Positions 44,338 through 58,974 of a stretch of DNA of 64,000 nucleotides are shown in pieces. The number at the start of each line of letters is the position of its first letter. Within the stretch, counting starts at the first letter, position 1. Position numbers and translations under genes: made by a program. Origin of the DNA: Tetragonia tetragonoides (lineage: Eukaryota; Streptophyta; Magnoliopsida; Caryophyllales; Aizoaceae); the NCBI GenBank assembly GCA_038025085.1, contig CM076141.1:15998001-16062000 (forward strand). Reading direction: 5' to 3'. The notes beneath the pieces were generated by a model, which was given only the letters and a program-made list of their open reading frames with translations, was not told the origin of the DNA and searched no databases.

Positions 44338-46925
44338 TGTGATACCCCAATATTTTCTATAATTATAATATCGATTTATAATTCATTTATAAATAGTTTC
44401 GGAGATTTAAATCGTATATTTATTTAACGATTTGATTTACTCAAATTAATCCATGATAATATTAATTATTATTATGGGAATTTCGGGATTTATAATTATC
44501 AAATTGAGGGATTTAGTTAAAATGGTTTTGTATATGAATAAGGCTTATTCATATTGTTTTAATTGGTTTTAGTTAGCATTTATTTAGTTTTAATTGTTTT
44601 TAATTGACAATTAAATCAGAAAATAATCCTAATTGTTGTAGGGTTTGACTTTCTTTGACCAAACACCTATATAAGCTAAGAGATGGGCCAGTTGATCAGT
44701 TGCAAAAATTGAGCCAAAAACCCCAATTCTCTCTCTCTCTCCTCCCTCATGGTTTCTCTCTCTCTCTCTCCGCCGCACACCTTCTCTCTCTCCCTCTCTC
44801 TGTTGTCGCTGGCCACCAGGCCAGCCACCAGCCTCCTCTTCCCACCGGTAATCCTCCTCACTCTCTCTCTCTTTTACTCTCTTTCTTTCTCTCTCTTTCA
44901 TGCTCCGTTTTTCCCCCTCCCTTGTTTTGCTGAGTCGCGGCTGTCGCTCTCTCTCCCCCTCACGAACTCTCTCTCTCTCTCGCGATCTCTCTCACTCTCT
45001 CTCTCTCTCGCGATCTCTCTCACTCTCTCTCTCTCTCGCGATCTCTCTCACTCTCTCTCTCCTCCGTCGCTGGTGCTCCGGCGAGCCACAGCCGACCATG
45101 GTGGTCGGTGGGTGGTGGTCTTGGTGATGGGCTAGGTCGTGGGTCCCCATGCTTGGTGTATCACGGCCTAGACTCGAAAAACCGATTAGGATTTTGTTTA
45201 ATAATTTTGTTTTGATTAATTTCGTATTTTCAGTATTTTTTAATAATTGTTTTTATTTTTCTGTGCTCGTTCGGAGTCCGAATCTGGATTTTCAAAATCC
45301 TAGACGGGTTAGAATAAATCAAGAAATTTAATAAAAATATTATTTTACAGTTTCAGTACTGTTTGAATTTTCATATTTGTTAATTATATCTCGGTAATTT
45401 TTTTTAATTAGGACCTAACGGACAAGCGTGATCGGGTTATGATTAGCCAAGTTACCTACTGCTTAGTGAGCGTTTGTTAGGTAAGAGATTGTGCCTACCT
45501 CTTACTAAAGCCCCATAAAAACTATTTTGATGTGTTATGTGCTAATTGATTATTATTGTGAATTTAATATGCGAAGCATGATTAAATTATATCGCCGTTA
45601 ATTGTGAGAATTTGAAATATATTGTTCACTGTAATATATGATTTATATTGAGTATGATAAGTTTATAAAGTTTCGTTATTTAATTAGTTCATATGTTAAT
45701 TAATGTTTAATTATGGCGATGTTGAATTTCTAATATTATTATGATATAATAATATGTACTATTTGGAATGGGATATTATTGAGTGCTAATGAGCACCAAC
45801 TATTATATTGGATGGTTTATTTGTGAAAGTGTAATTTTTGAATATCTTGATGTACTGCCGAAGTGCTGCCTAAATTTCGTTAGACATATATGAAGCATGA
45901 TTATTGTTAATATGCATTTATGTCGTTATCGTCGTTATTATTATTCATTATCATGAGCATGAAATGAAGTAGTATGTCGTGGTCTCGTTGTACCACTAGG
46001 TCAATCAATGCAAGTATGTGAATTGAATTAAATGAGAATAAGACTCTTAATGGATCCCTAGGAGTAGCCGAGCTATCGAGACTTATCTAATTGATGTAGT
46101 CTAGGGATGCGTGATTCCCAAGTTACTTTTATGGACACCTCATAGTGTGTTCGGGACGGATCATTCCCCATTGTTTAATTCTCTACATATCGATTATTAT
46201 GTTAGAGGTAGTGTGAGTATACACTAGTGTAAGTCCATGGCATGTCTATATCTATTTATGAACAGTATGGCTAATCGCTGTTCTATTCACTCTCATGTCT
46301 CTCTAATCAAGATGGTTTATCTATTAGTGTTCGAATGATCACTAAAGCAAGAATTGCATGTAAGTGAATATCGAGTATGCGTGTGCTTGATTGTATGACT
46401 ACTTGTGCATGCAAATGAATTTCAATGATTCTTCTAAAACCCAGGTAAGGTTTGCGAAAGTGTTTTTACTGGGTATGGACGACGTTTATTCAGTTTATCT
46501 TAATTTTGTTTTCTTTTGTTTCTTCTCGTTTTCTTCTGTACCTTGTTTCCGTCACGGAAACTAAAGTGCAGGTGTAGCTGAGTGAGGACGGTTTGCTAGA
46601 AGGTTGAACGTGGGCTGTTTGTTTAGAACTATGGATTTATTGGTTACCTTGGATTATTTGGGATTTTGGTTTGTGCCCTTGAAGGCAAAGTTGTAATAAA
46701 ACTATAATGGACTTAAGACCGCTGGATAGACAACTCTGATATTTATGTTTAATTTGTTTAGATGCTTCCTTTGATACATAGTTTTCCTTTCTGCTTAGCA
46801 TTTACTCCTTAGCGATAAATGTTGCAGTAGCACTCCCCTGGGTCCGTGACGGTTCGGCGGTGTCGAGTCGTGGACAGCGACGTCGATAGTTCCCTGGAAA
46901 TCGTTGCGAGTTCGGGGGTGTTACA
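44338..46925 (+). repeat. Chromovirus 5' LTR (2588 bp)
   Basis: Starts TGTGATACC, ends GGGGGTGTTACA. TATA box near 44668 (TATATAAG). It holds CT-rich repeats, including three copies of a CTCTCGCGATCTCTCTCACT unit (about 44975-45057). Against the 3' LTR the first ~310 bases show about 13 differences by eye, so this insertion is clearly older than the Copia element. Confidence 0.95.
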
Positions 46926-47119
46926 AATGGTATCAGAGCCCTAGGTTTAAAAGGTCGCATAGGTTTAATAAATGAATTAATAAAGATTAGTTTCATTTTT
47001 TTTAGGAAAATAAAATATAATTAAAGCAGTTGAGCGTAGTAGTCCTAGAAGATAGGAATTACTTGAAATCACCTTAATTGTGATTTAAATGTTTTTATTG
47101 TTTGATTGCCCTTTTGTAG

Positions 47120-48108
47120 ATGGCAATTACTCGTTTAACCGCGATGAAGTCGACTAGAGGTAGAAAACCACGAGCTATGATTGTTGCACTCGAGAACGAG
47201 GTGGAGTATGTAGACATCTCCGATAGTGAGCCTACACACGGCGAGCGTGACGAGGCCACAGCTGCCCTTGTGGCGCAAGGCAATGGCACGCACGAGGTGG
47301 ACCAACCCGCGCCTGATGCTCGTGACGATGACGTTCCAATGAGCCTAATCACGACTTGGATGCTAACGAGGATCTTGATCCTGAAGAGGAACCTACCGAG
47401 TCCGAACTTGAGGCTGACGATGCTCCTGATGACGAGCCAAGTGTTGAGCCTAACTCTGTGGATTTAGAAATGCGTTTCGAGTATGGAGCTAGTGTCCCTG
47501 ATTCACCTAGCATGCCAGACTTAGAGGATATTGGTGATGCAAGCGGCAACAACTCTGTACCTCCATCGCCTACTGCTGATGTGTCTCCTCCTGTGGAGCC
47601 TTTCTTTGCCACTGATGCCGAGCTAGATAACATCCGTGCCTACATTGATCGCGCATTCACTACGATCGAGCATTACGAATATGAGAACCGTACGAGGATA
47701 CACCAAGGTTTCTGGGTAGAACTCTTACTAGATGGCTTACCCAACCTACATCCTTGGAGAGGTCTCAAGGAGAAGTATGATGATGTGGTACTGAGGAGTG
47801 GCTACATCAACGATGGGAAGTATGGCAAAGGCAATCATTGGGCGCTGACTTTTGAAAGTGTTGGCAATGAGCTATGTTTGTCTGAGTTCGAGTGGAAGGT
47901 AAATCACGTTCTAGTGCCTGCTCCAAAGGACATCTGTGAAAGCTGTTGGTCTAAGAAGCGCAAACTTGTTAACTTTAGAAGGCGCTTCATGCCTCAGAAG
48001 TTTAAAGGTGACGAGCATCCTTACACTCCATGTAGGGAAGTGAAGCCAAGGAGGGATGATGATGATGATACGCCTCCCGGATCGAAGCAAAACCCAGTTG
48101 CTGTTTAG
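47120..48108 (+). pseudogene. Extra ORF of unknown function ahead of gag, one frameshift
   Basis: About 330 codons begin at 47120 (AITRLTAMKSTRGRKPRAM). Near 47340 the frame shifts by one base, then stays open to 48108. The N-terminal half is acidic (DLDPEEEPTESELEADDAPD). The C-terminal half looks folded (FWVELLLDGLPNLHPWRGL, GKGNHWALTFESVGNELC, FEWKVNHVLVPAPKDICES) and has a Cys pair plus a basic patch (KKRKLVNFRRR) and an acidic run near the end. I recognise no family. It lies in the element between the 5' LTR and gag, sense strand, and is not part of gag-pol. Some Gypsy lineages carry additional ORFs; for this kind of chromovirus it is unusual. Confidence 0.75.
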
Positions 48109-48785
48109 TTATTTTGTTGGCTAGAGTTAGTCGTTTTGATTAGAAACATTATTCCACTTTTGTGATGGCCCTGCGTGGTCAAGTTTGATGAAGGTGTGTG
48201 GTTGCCTAAGCAACAAATATTTTTTACTCTTAATTATTTTGCAATTTATCTTATTGTAAAACTAATTCATTTGATTATATGAAAGTCGTTATATCATTGT
48301 GTGTCACATATTTGCATGATTGACCAAAAGCATGAATGCTATCTCTTATCATCGCGACATGATGGGAAATCCATGTCGAAATTATGGCAAAATTTTTGTT
48401 GAGCATTATCAACTCTCTTGTGAGCCAAGTGCTAAAGCATATAAATATGATTAAGTGTGATTATCTATTGCCCTACTAAAATAGTATGGAGCCTCTTTAT
48501 GTGCATTATGAACATCTTTATCTATTCATGTGAAACCTACATGTCTAAAGTGTATTGTATGCCTATCGAACTATTACGCATGAGAACTGAGAACAATAAA
48601 GCAAGTATGTTGCTTAGACCTACGCTGTAAGGTCGATCATCGAAACTTATATGCTATATGCTAAATTTCAAGAGAAAGGTTTCAATTACAACCTACTTCT
48701 CTCAATTAGACCTTAATGGGTCGAGATGTGCAAATTGTGTGAATGGTGTTCATACCATTACTTTCATATTCTCAGATTCGCAAAA
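48109..48785 (+). other. Non-coding stretch between extra ORF and gag
   Basis: About 680 bp within the chromovirus. No supported frame; possibly a second leader or promoter region for gag-pol. Confidence 0.5.
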
Positions 48786-51700
48786 ATGTCAACCAACGCC
48801 GATAAAATCGCTAGACTCGAGGATGGTCTGACCGATGTGATCGAGATCATGGCACGACAAATGGCACGCCAAGAAGAGATGGAAACCGCACAACCCTCTG
48901 CAGCGCATAGTTTCCGAGATTTTGACGCTCTTAAACCTCCTACGTTCAAAGGTGGTGCCAATCCAATAAAGATGGAGACTTGGATCATCGAGTTCGAGAA
49001 GTTGTTTCTAGCTACAAATCGGCCTAACAACATGAAAGTTAGCTCTGCGGCGTACTATCTGAAGGGCGAAGCTAACAAGTGGTGGAACGATGTGCGAACT
49101 GATTTACTTGCAACGCCGAACTTTAATTGGGATCGTTTTAAGGTAGCCATTCGTGCTAGATTTTATCCTAGTGCTCTACGACGCCTGAAGCAGTGTGAGT
49201 TTGAAGGGTTAAGCCAAGACAAGCTGTCTGTGGCCGAGTATGCTGCCAAGTTCAACGAGCTTGCTATTTTTGCTCCTAATCTGCTGACAACTGAAGCTGA
49301 GCGAATCGAAAGGTTCGAGGACGGACTGAAATGGGATTTCTTCATTTTGTCGCTGGACAATCTATCACTTTTCAGGAATCTTATAATAAGGCCCTGAACC
49401 AGGAGAGGATTGTTGGACTTCGTGACACGCATTTGGGAAAGAACAAGCGCGACGAAGGCAATCCATTGCAATCGAATAACGGCGACAAGAGGCCAAGACC
49501 GAATGGCAACAACAACTAACAAGGTGGTCAGAACCACAATGCGAATAGAAATCGTGACTCGAATAGTCATCGAGCTACGATAATGGCCAGAAGGAATACG
49601 CCTTGTACTCGCTGTAACAAGACGCATGCCGGTAAGAACTGTCGAGGTGACGTGTTGCAATGCTATGAGTGCAACAAACCAGGTCACAAAGCTTCTGAAT
49701 GTTGGAGCCGAGGTAGGAATGGTAATGGGCAGAACCGCGATAACAACTACAATCGTGGTGGGAATAACAATGGCTATCGTGGTAATGGTGGTAAGTACCG
49801 CGGAAACGTGGGTTACAACAACAACAACAACCGCAACAATGCTGCTCCTGCTGTAAACAACCAAGTTCAAGCTCCTGCTACTGCTAATCCCGCGCCGAAC
49901 AACAACAATAGAGGGGTTAATGGTAGAATCTTTGTGATGAATCGCAATGAAGCAGAAGAAAACCCGAACGTGATTGCTGGTACTTTTCTTGTTCATTCTT
50001 TTCCCGCTTTTGTTTTGTTTGATAGTGGTGCGATGCATTCTGTTCTTTCTAAGTGCTTTGCATCTAAGATAGGATTAGAACCTAGTTCTGTGTATAGTGT
50101 AAATATGAGGATGCCAGATGGATCGATCGCTAAGTGTAAAGCGTTGTATGAAAAGTGTCCGATTAGGATAGCTGGTTCCGATTTACCCGCGGATTTGATT
50201 CAGATGGATTTGAAGGACTTTGATGTGATATTGGGAATGGATTGGTTAGCCAAGTATAGGGCTAAGTTAGAGTTCTTTGAACAACGCGTTTCTTTGCGAG
50301 GACCTAAAGGTAAGAGGATCACTTACCGAGGAGTAGTGGTCAAGCCTAAGCTGAAGGTGATGGCTACTATGAAGGTTAAAGAGTGCGTGACTAAGGGTGA
50401 GGCGATTTACCTTTGTCATGTGGTGGATACGAGTCGCGAGACGGAAGCTCCGCAGCCTATTCCTGTAGTTTTGGGGTACGCTGACGTTTTTCCCGAAGAG
50501 ATTCCCGGAATGCCTCCGCAACGCATTATCGACTTTACGATCGAGCTTGCTCCAGGTTCTGCACCAATTTCAAAAGCACCGTATCGTATGGCACCTGCTA
50601 AGATGAAGGAACTGAAAATACAACTTGAGGATTTGTTACAAAAGGGATACATACGTCCTAGTGTATCGCCTTGGGGTGCTCCTGTCTTGTTTGTACGGAA
50701 GAAGGATGGTAGTATGAGACTGTGCATCTACTACCGCGAGTTAAACAAGATTACGATCAAGAATAGATACCCACTTCCCCGAATTGACGATATGTTTGAC
50801 CAACTGCGTGGTGCGTCAATTTTCTCAAAGATAGACCTGCGATCAGGATACCATCAATTGAGGATCTCTGAGCCTGATATTGCGAAGACGTCGTTTGGGA
50901 CGAGGTATGGGTACTACGAGTTCACTGTGATGCCTTTTGGGTTGACAAATGCGCCTACAAAGTTTATGGACTTGATAAACCATACGTTCCAGCCTTACCT
51001 AGACCAGTTTGTTGTAGTCTTTATCGATGATATTCTTGTTTACTCGAAGAACGCCGAGGAGCATGAGCAACATCTACGTACTGTTTTGGAGATTCTGTGA
51101 AGACATCAACTTTACGCCAAGTTGTCTAAGTGTAAGTTTTGGTTAAACACGGTATCTTTCTTAGGACACGTGGTGTCTAAGGATGGAGTGGCCGTAGATC
51201 CAGAGAAGATTCGAGCTGTTACAGATTGGCCAAGACCAACGAGCGTGACCGAAGTTCGAAGTTTTCTTGGACTTGCTGGATATTATAGACGATTTTTAGA
51301 AGGTTTCTCAAAGATTGCGCAGCCAATCACGAATTTGATGAAGAAAACGACAAAGTTTGTATGGTCCGACAAGTGTGAGACTGCTTTCCAAGAGTTGAGG
51401 AAACGTCTTACAAGTGCACTTATTTTGACATTGCCGTCCGGATTGGAAGGATATGAGGTCTACAGTGACGCGTCTAAGCATGGCTTAGGGTGTGTTTTGA
51501 TGCAACATGGAAAGGTCGTGGCTTACGCCTCACGATAACTGAAGAAGCATGAAGACAACTATCCTACGCACGATCTAGAATTTGCTGCTGTCGTATTTGC
51601 ATTGATGATTTGGCGACATTACCTGTATGGTTTCGCGGTCAAGATGTTTACTGATCACAAGAGTCTCAAGTATATCTTGACGTAGAAAGAGTTGAACATG

Positions 51701-53401
51701 CGCCAAAGGAGATGGCTAGAACTTCTGACGGAGTACGACATTGATATCCAATACCATGAGGGTAAAGCGAACGTAGTCGCTGATGCTTTGAGTAGGAAGA
51801 CTCGACATTCGTTAAACACTGCTTTAGTACTTCCTAAGGAGATCATACGTGACTTGCAAAGTCTCGAGGTGGAGATTGTGTTTCAAGGTGACGTTCAATG
51901 TACCTTAGAACATATGACTGTTCGACCAACATTGCTTGAAGAGATCAAAGATAAACAAAGTGATGATGAGGATCTTCAGCGGATTCTAAACCACAAAGAC
52001 GAGGGTAGGTCCGAGGACTTCACTTTGGGCCAAGATGGAATTATGAGATTTCAAGAACGTGTTTGCGTACCCAATGACCCAGATATCAAAAGTCAGATTC
52101 CTGGTGAAGCTCATAATACACCGTATTCTGTACATCCTGGTAGAGATAAGCTTTACAAAGATCTTCGCCAAGTGTTCTGGTGGAAAGGCATGAAACAAGA
52201 TTTCGCTGAGTTCGTAGCGAAGTGTTTGATATGTCAGAAAGTCAAGATTGAGCACAAAAGACCGGGTGGAATGGTACAATCACTGGAAGTTCCGACTTGG
52301 AAATGGAATTTGATTTCTATGGATTTTGTCATGGGTTTACCTTTGACACAAAAGAAGAACAACACCATTTGGGTGGTTTTAGATCGTTTGACGAAGGTCG
52401 CACGATTCATCCCTATGCACGACACGTGGGAAATGGAGAAACTGGCTGACGCGTATGTCAAGGAGGTCATGAGACTTCATGGTGTACCTGAAGATATTGT
52501 TTCTGATAGAGACTTGAGATTTCTCTCTAACTTTTAGCAGAAATTACAAGAACCTTTCGGAAGCAAATTAAAGTTTAGTACCGCTTTTCATCCTGCAACA
52601 GATGGCCAGACGGAAAGGACAATCCAGACTCTAGAGGATATGCTTCGAGCGTGTGCCCTCGAATACCAAGGTTCATGGGATAAACACATTCCGTTGATCG
52701 AATTTTCTTAAAACAATAGCTATCATTCAAGCATTGATCGAGCGCCATATGAAGCCTTGTATGGTAGGAAGTATAGATCCCCTGTATGTTGGAATGAAAT
52801 TAGCGAGACTGCAGTTTTGGGTCCTGATATGATCCAGCAGACTGTCGACATTGTGAAGGTGATTCAGACGAAGATGCGAAGTGTACAAGATCGCCAGAAA
52901 TAATATGCAGATAGAGGTCGTAGACCTGAAGAATTTGAGGTGGGAAGCAAGGTACTTTTGCGAGTATCTCCTACCAAGGGTGTTATGCGTTTTGGTCGTA
53001 AGGGGATGTTAAGTCCTCGTTACATTGGACCTTACGAGATCCTAGAGAGGATTGGTGAAGTTGCTTATCTTCTAGCTTTACCTGTGGAACTTGAGAAAGT
53101 CCACAATTTCTTTCACGTCTCTCAACTGAAGCGATACGTACACGATCCAACTCATGTCGTTCAACCTGAAACGATCGAACTTGAGGAGAGTTTGACATAT
53201 GCGGAACGTCCGATTGAGATCACCGACCGCAAAGAGCGCTCGACTCGCACAAAGACTATTCCGATTGTGAAAGTTATTTGGTCCCGTCATGGTCAATAAG
53301 AGGCAACATGGGAAGCTGAATCCATGATGCGCGAGAAGTACACAGAACTCTTTCTCAAAGGTTCTAAATCCATTCGAGTTTCAGGACGAAACCCTTTTTA
53401 A
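48786..53401 (+). pseudogene. Chromovirus gag-pol polyprotein, broken by a frameshift and about seven stops
   Basis: Gag starts at ATG 48786 (TNADKIARLEDGL) with the retrotrans_gag core KGEANKWWNDVR. A frameshift near 49340 follows. From there to 53401 all parts share one frame. The knuckle is [14 protein letters not shown]. The protease has [11 protein letters not shown]. The reverse transcriptase has [16 protein letters not shown] and the catalytic FIDD near 51020. RNase H is at [13 protein letters not shown], and integrase shows the HHCC zinc region and WNLISMDFVMGLPL. The C-terminal chromodomain-like part reads IVKVIWSRHG, EATWEAESMM and KYTELF. In-frame stops occur at about 51100, 51538, 51685, 52537, 52710, 52902 and 53299, so no full product can be made. 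Confidence 0.92.
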
Positions 53402-53643
53402 GGAGGGTAAAATGTCACACATAGTAATTTCGTGTTTTGTTTACCGCTTTGCACGAGTTGCATGTTCTAGCATTGCATGCTGCACTGCTAATCGACCTAG
53501 ATCACAACCGCAGTACACGCATTGCATTGTCGTTGTCCTAAAATTGATTTATACCTTCGTATGGGTAAACTCGTTTCGTCGTTGAGAAGTGATTACTTCA
53601 TGTTTCAAGTTTCGGGACGAAACTTCTTTTAAGGAGGGTAGAA
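53402..53643 (+). other. 3' untranslated part with duplicated polypurine region
   Basis: GGACGAAAC, a T-run and AAGGAGGGTA(A/G)AATGT occur twice: at about 53383-53416 and at 53613-53646. Only the second copy directly borders the 3' LTR. Confidence 0.7.
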
Positions 53644-56320
<2,677 letters not shown>

Positions 56321-56325
56321 AAATG

Positions 56326-57168
56326 GATTAGGCACCATTCATACCGCACTCAAACCCTCATGTTAATGGCTTTCTTAAGAAGCAAGGGTACATACCCGGC
56401 ATGGTATTAGGAAGAAATGGACAAGGGGCCGCCAACTTCAAATTAGAAGCCAAAAACAATTCCTTTGGACTTGGTTACCAACCTACTGACAAAGAAATCC
56501 ACGATCAAGCCCTGAAAGAAAGGAAACACCTTAAAGGAAAACAAGTCATCCCGCCCTATAGTCACACTCTAAATGGCCAGTTCATCACAGAAGGAGATTA
56601 TTACCCATATTACGACTTCCCTGAACCGTACTATGACGAAGAGGCCAAGGTCACACACCCGGGTTTTGAAATCTTCCGAGACTGCAATCAATTGGACGAG
56701 GAGGCACACCACCCCTCAGAATCGGCGAGTCAAGATTGGACCAAAGCACCAGGTAACCAGCTGCTGGGTCTTTTATTTGGTCGAGAAAACAGAATGGCCG
56801 AAGCTCCTGAAATGGATGAGGAGGTAGTGGCTCTCAATGATCGCAACTTCGATCCTACGGACCTAATATATACTACTGAAGATGTCACAATAGGATGGCG
56901 CAAAGAATTAAGCTGGACTGGCCCGAATGGACGAAAGGTCACGATATCTACCGGGGAAGGACCAATGATGGAAGAATCTGATTCCGAGTCCCAGTCAGAG
57001 TCAGTGTCTAGATTAGGTCTTAAGTATGAGTTAGGAGCGAGGAGTGTCCCCTTTATTTCTTCTAAGTCTAGTGTCAATGTGAAGGGAAAGTCAGATCCCT
57101 TTCTTGTTGTTTTCAGTTCTAATATCAATAAAATGAAAATCCTTCTGCTTATTTGTTACCTTGTTTAG
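56326..57168 (+). pseudogene. Tat gag, second part
   Basis: Continuation of the Tat gag frame after the chromovirus. When the insert and one AAATG copy are discounted, the frame runs on from 44337, though an in-frame TAG lies three codons past the junction (56332). The open frame from 56401 includes GMVLGRNGQGAANFKL and FGLGYQPTDKEIHDQA, a G-rich motif typical of this region of Tat gag. An acidic stretch follows near 56980 (EESDSESQSES). The frame ends at 57168 before a deletion. Confidence 0.75.
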
Positions 57169-57339
57169 CTATTGATAAACCCAATGAATACAAAGTTGCA
57201 TTAATCATTAACTAACTAATTTAAGCAATGTAAGTAAACTTCGCAAAGCAAGAATGCAGATTTTCACTTTTACAGAAATTTGAGTGGCTGAACTCTCTCA
57301 ACAATGCCGCCCCCCCAAGAAGAAGCGAGCCAGCCTTTT

Positions 57340-58613
57340 GCAACAACCTTGACACAGAAATGACTTTGGCTCCGATCGAAGAGGATCCTTGGTACCAAGA
57401 CGTCTTCAACTACATCACCAAAGGCATATACCCTCAACAGGCCATCCGTCTCTTAGCGGCGCAATACATAGAATAAAAGGGGGTTCTGTACAAAAAGTCC
57501 CACAACGGGGTCAACCTCAGAAGCGTGAACTCCGAAGAAGCCGCAGAAATTATGGACGAGGTACACAATGCTGTGTGCGGACCACACATGAATGGTCGAA
57601 TGCTCTCTAGAAAAGTCCTACGACTGGGATACTACTGGACTACTATGGAAAGCGATTGCTACGACTATGTCAAGAAGTGCAAGAAATGTCAGATATATGC
57701 TAACCTGTAGTATATGCCACCCTCGATGCTCCACAACTTCACATCCCCTTGGCCGTTTTCCGCATGGGGAATAGAAATCATTGGTAAGATCACCTCAAAG
57801 GGCTCAGGAGGACATGAATACATCCTGATAGCCATAGACTATTTTACCAAATGGGTCGAAGCCCAATCCTATGATGTCCTTACCTCCAAACAAGTGTCCA
57901 AATTCATAAGGAACAACATCATTTGCCGATACGGTGTTCCGCATGAAATCATCAGTGACCATGGTTCCCATTTCAAAGCCGAAACAGCCACCCTCCTCAA
58001 AAAGTACAAAATCCAGCACCACAAATCATCCCCTTACCGTTCCCAAACCAATGGCGCAGTAGAAGCCGCCAACAAGAACCTCAAGACTATCATTGAGAAG
58101 ATGATAGAAAACTACAAAGATTGGCCCATCAAACTTCCATTTGCCCTTTGGGGGTATAGGACATCCATAAGATCCTCCATGGGAGCAACACCTTATTCCC
58201 TAGTCTATGGAATGGAAGCAGTTCTACCCATAGAAGTCCAAGTACCCTCCATGCGCATAGCCTTAGAGGGTGAAATTCCTGAAACCCAATGGTTACAAGC
58301 CCGCTACGAAGAGCTCATGTTCACGGATGAAAGACGCCTACGGGCCTTGGACCGTTCCCACATGTACCAACAACGCATGGCAAGAGCATTCAACAAAAAG
58401 GTTCGACCTTGGAATTTAAAGGAAGGGGATTTAGTTTGGAAAGAATTACGTGCCCCAGTTACCGACCCCAGAGGCAAATTTCGACCAAATTGGTCCGGCC
58501 CGTTCATCATCAAGGACATCCTATCAGGAGGCGCAGTCAGACTCATGGATATTGACGGCATCGAGTTCAGCCAGCTCACCAATATAGACCAACTGAAGAA
58601 GTGCTACGTCTAA
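57340..58613 (+). pseudogene. Tat integrase region with two stops
   Basis: The frame runs from about 57360 (EEDPWYQDVFNYITKG) through an HHCC zinc-binding part (VHNAVCGPHMNGRML ... CKKCQIY), with stops at 57474 and 57708. It is then open from 57714 to 58613. The catalytic core shows IDYFTKWVEAQSYDV, SDHGSHFKAET and YRSQTNGAVEAANKNL, which supply the D, D and E of the integrase triad. A C-terminal domain follows (WSGPFIIKDILSGGAV). Integrase joins the DNA copy to the host genome. Protease, reverse transcriptase and RNase H would normally precede it; between 57168 and 57340 there is no room for them. Confidence 0.85.
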
Positions 58614-58974
58614 AAAAAAAAAATTCCAAAAATTAAAAAAAAAGAGATGTACACAACTTGAACGAACTACGCTGGCCTGATTCCACACTAGATACGTAGG
58701 TAACCCTTTTAAGGGGCCCAGCCAAAATCAATCCAAAATTCCTTTCAACTCATTCAAAAAAGGGATAATCTTTATTCAAACTGAACGAATAAGTTTACAT
58801 TGCAAGAATTAAACTTCCTACGGTTACAAAAAGAAATAATAATGCAACTATGAGGGTTTAAGCTAAACAAATTCTTATTATTATTTTTCAAAACTAGACT
58901 TGCTTTCCTAGAAAACTGCTTTAATCCTTCTTCCCTTTAGAAGGCTTCGTTGAAGAGTTCTTCTTTGAAGGACC
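58614..58974 (+). other. Tat region between integrase and antisense ORF
   Basis: A-rich start, then GAACTACGCTGGCCTGATTC at 58664 and GATACGTAGG at 58691. This pair looks like a conserved non-coding block I associate with Tat elements. No gene. Confidence 0.6.

Noticed and set aside
49163..50038. 291-codon minus-strand frame rich in Val/Ile/Thr
   Set aside because: It is the complement of the Asn/Gly-rich gag linker of the chromovirus.
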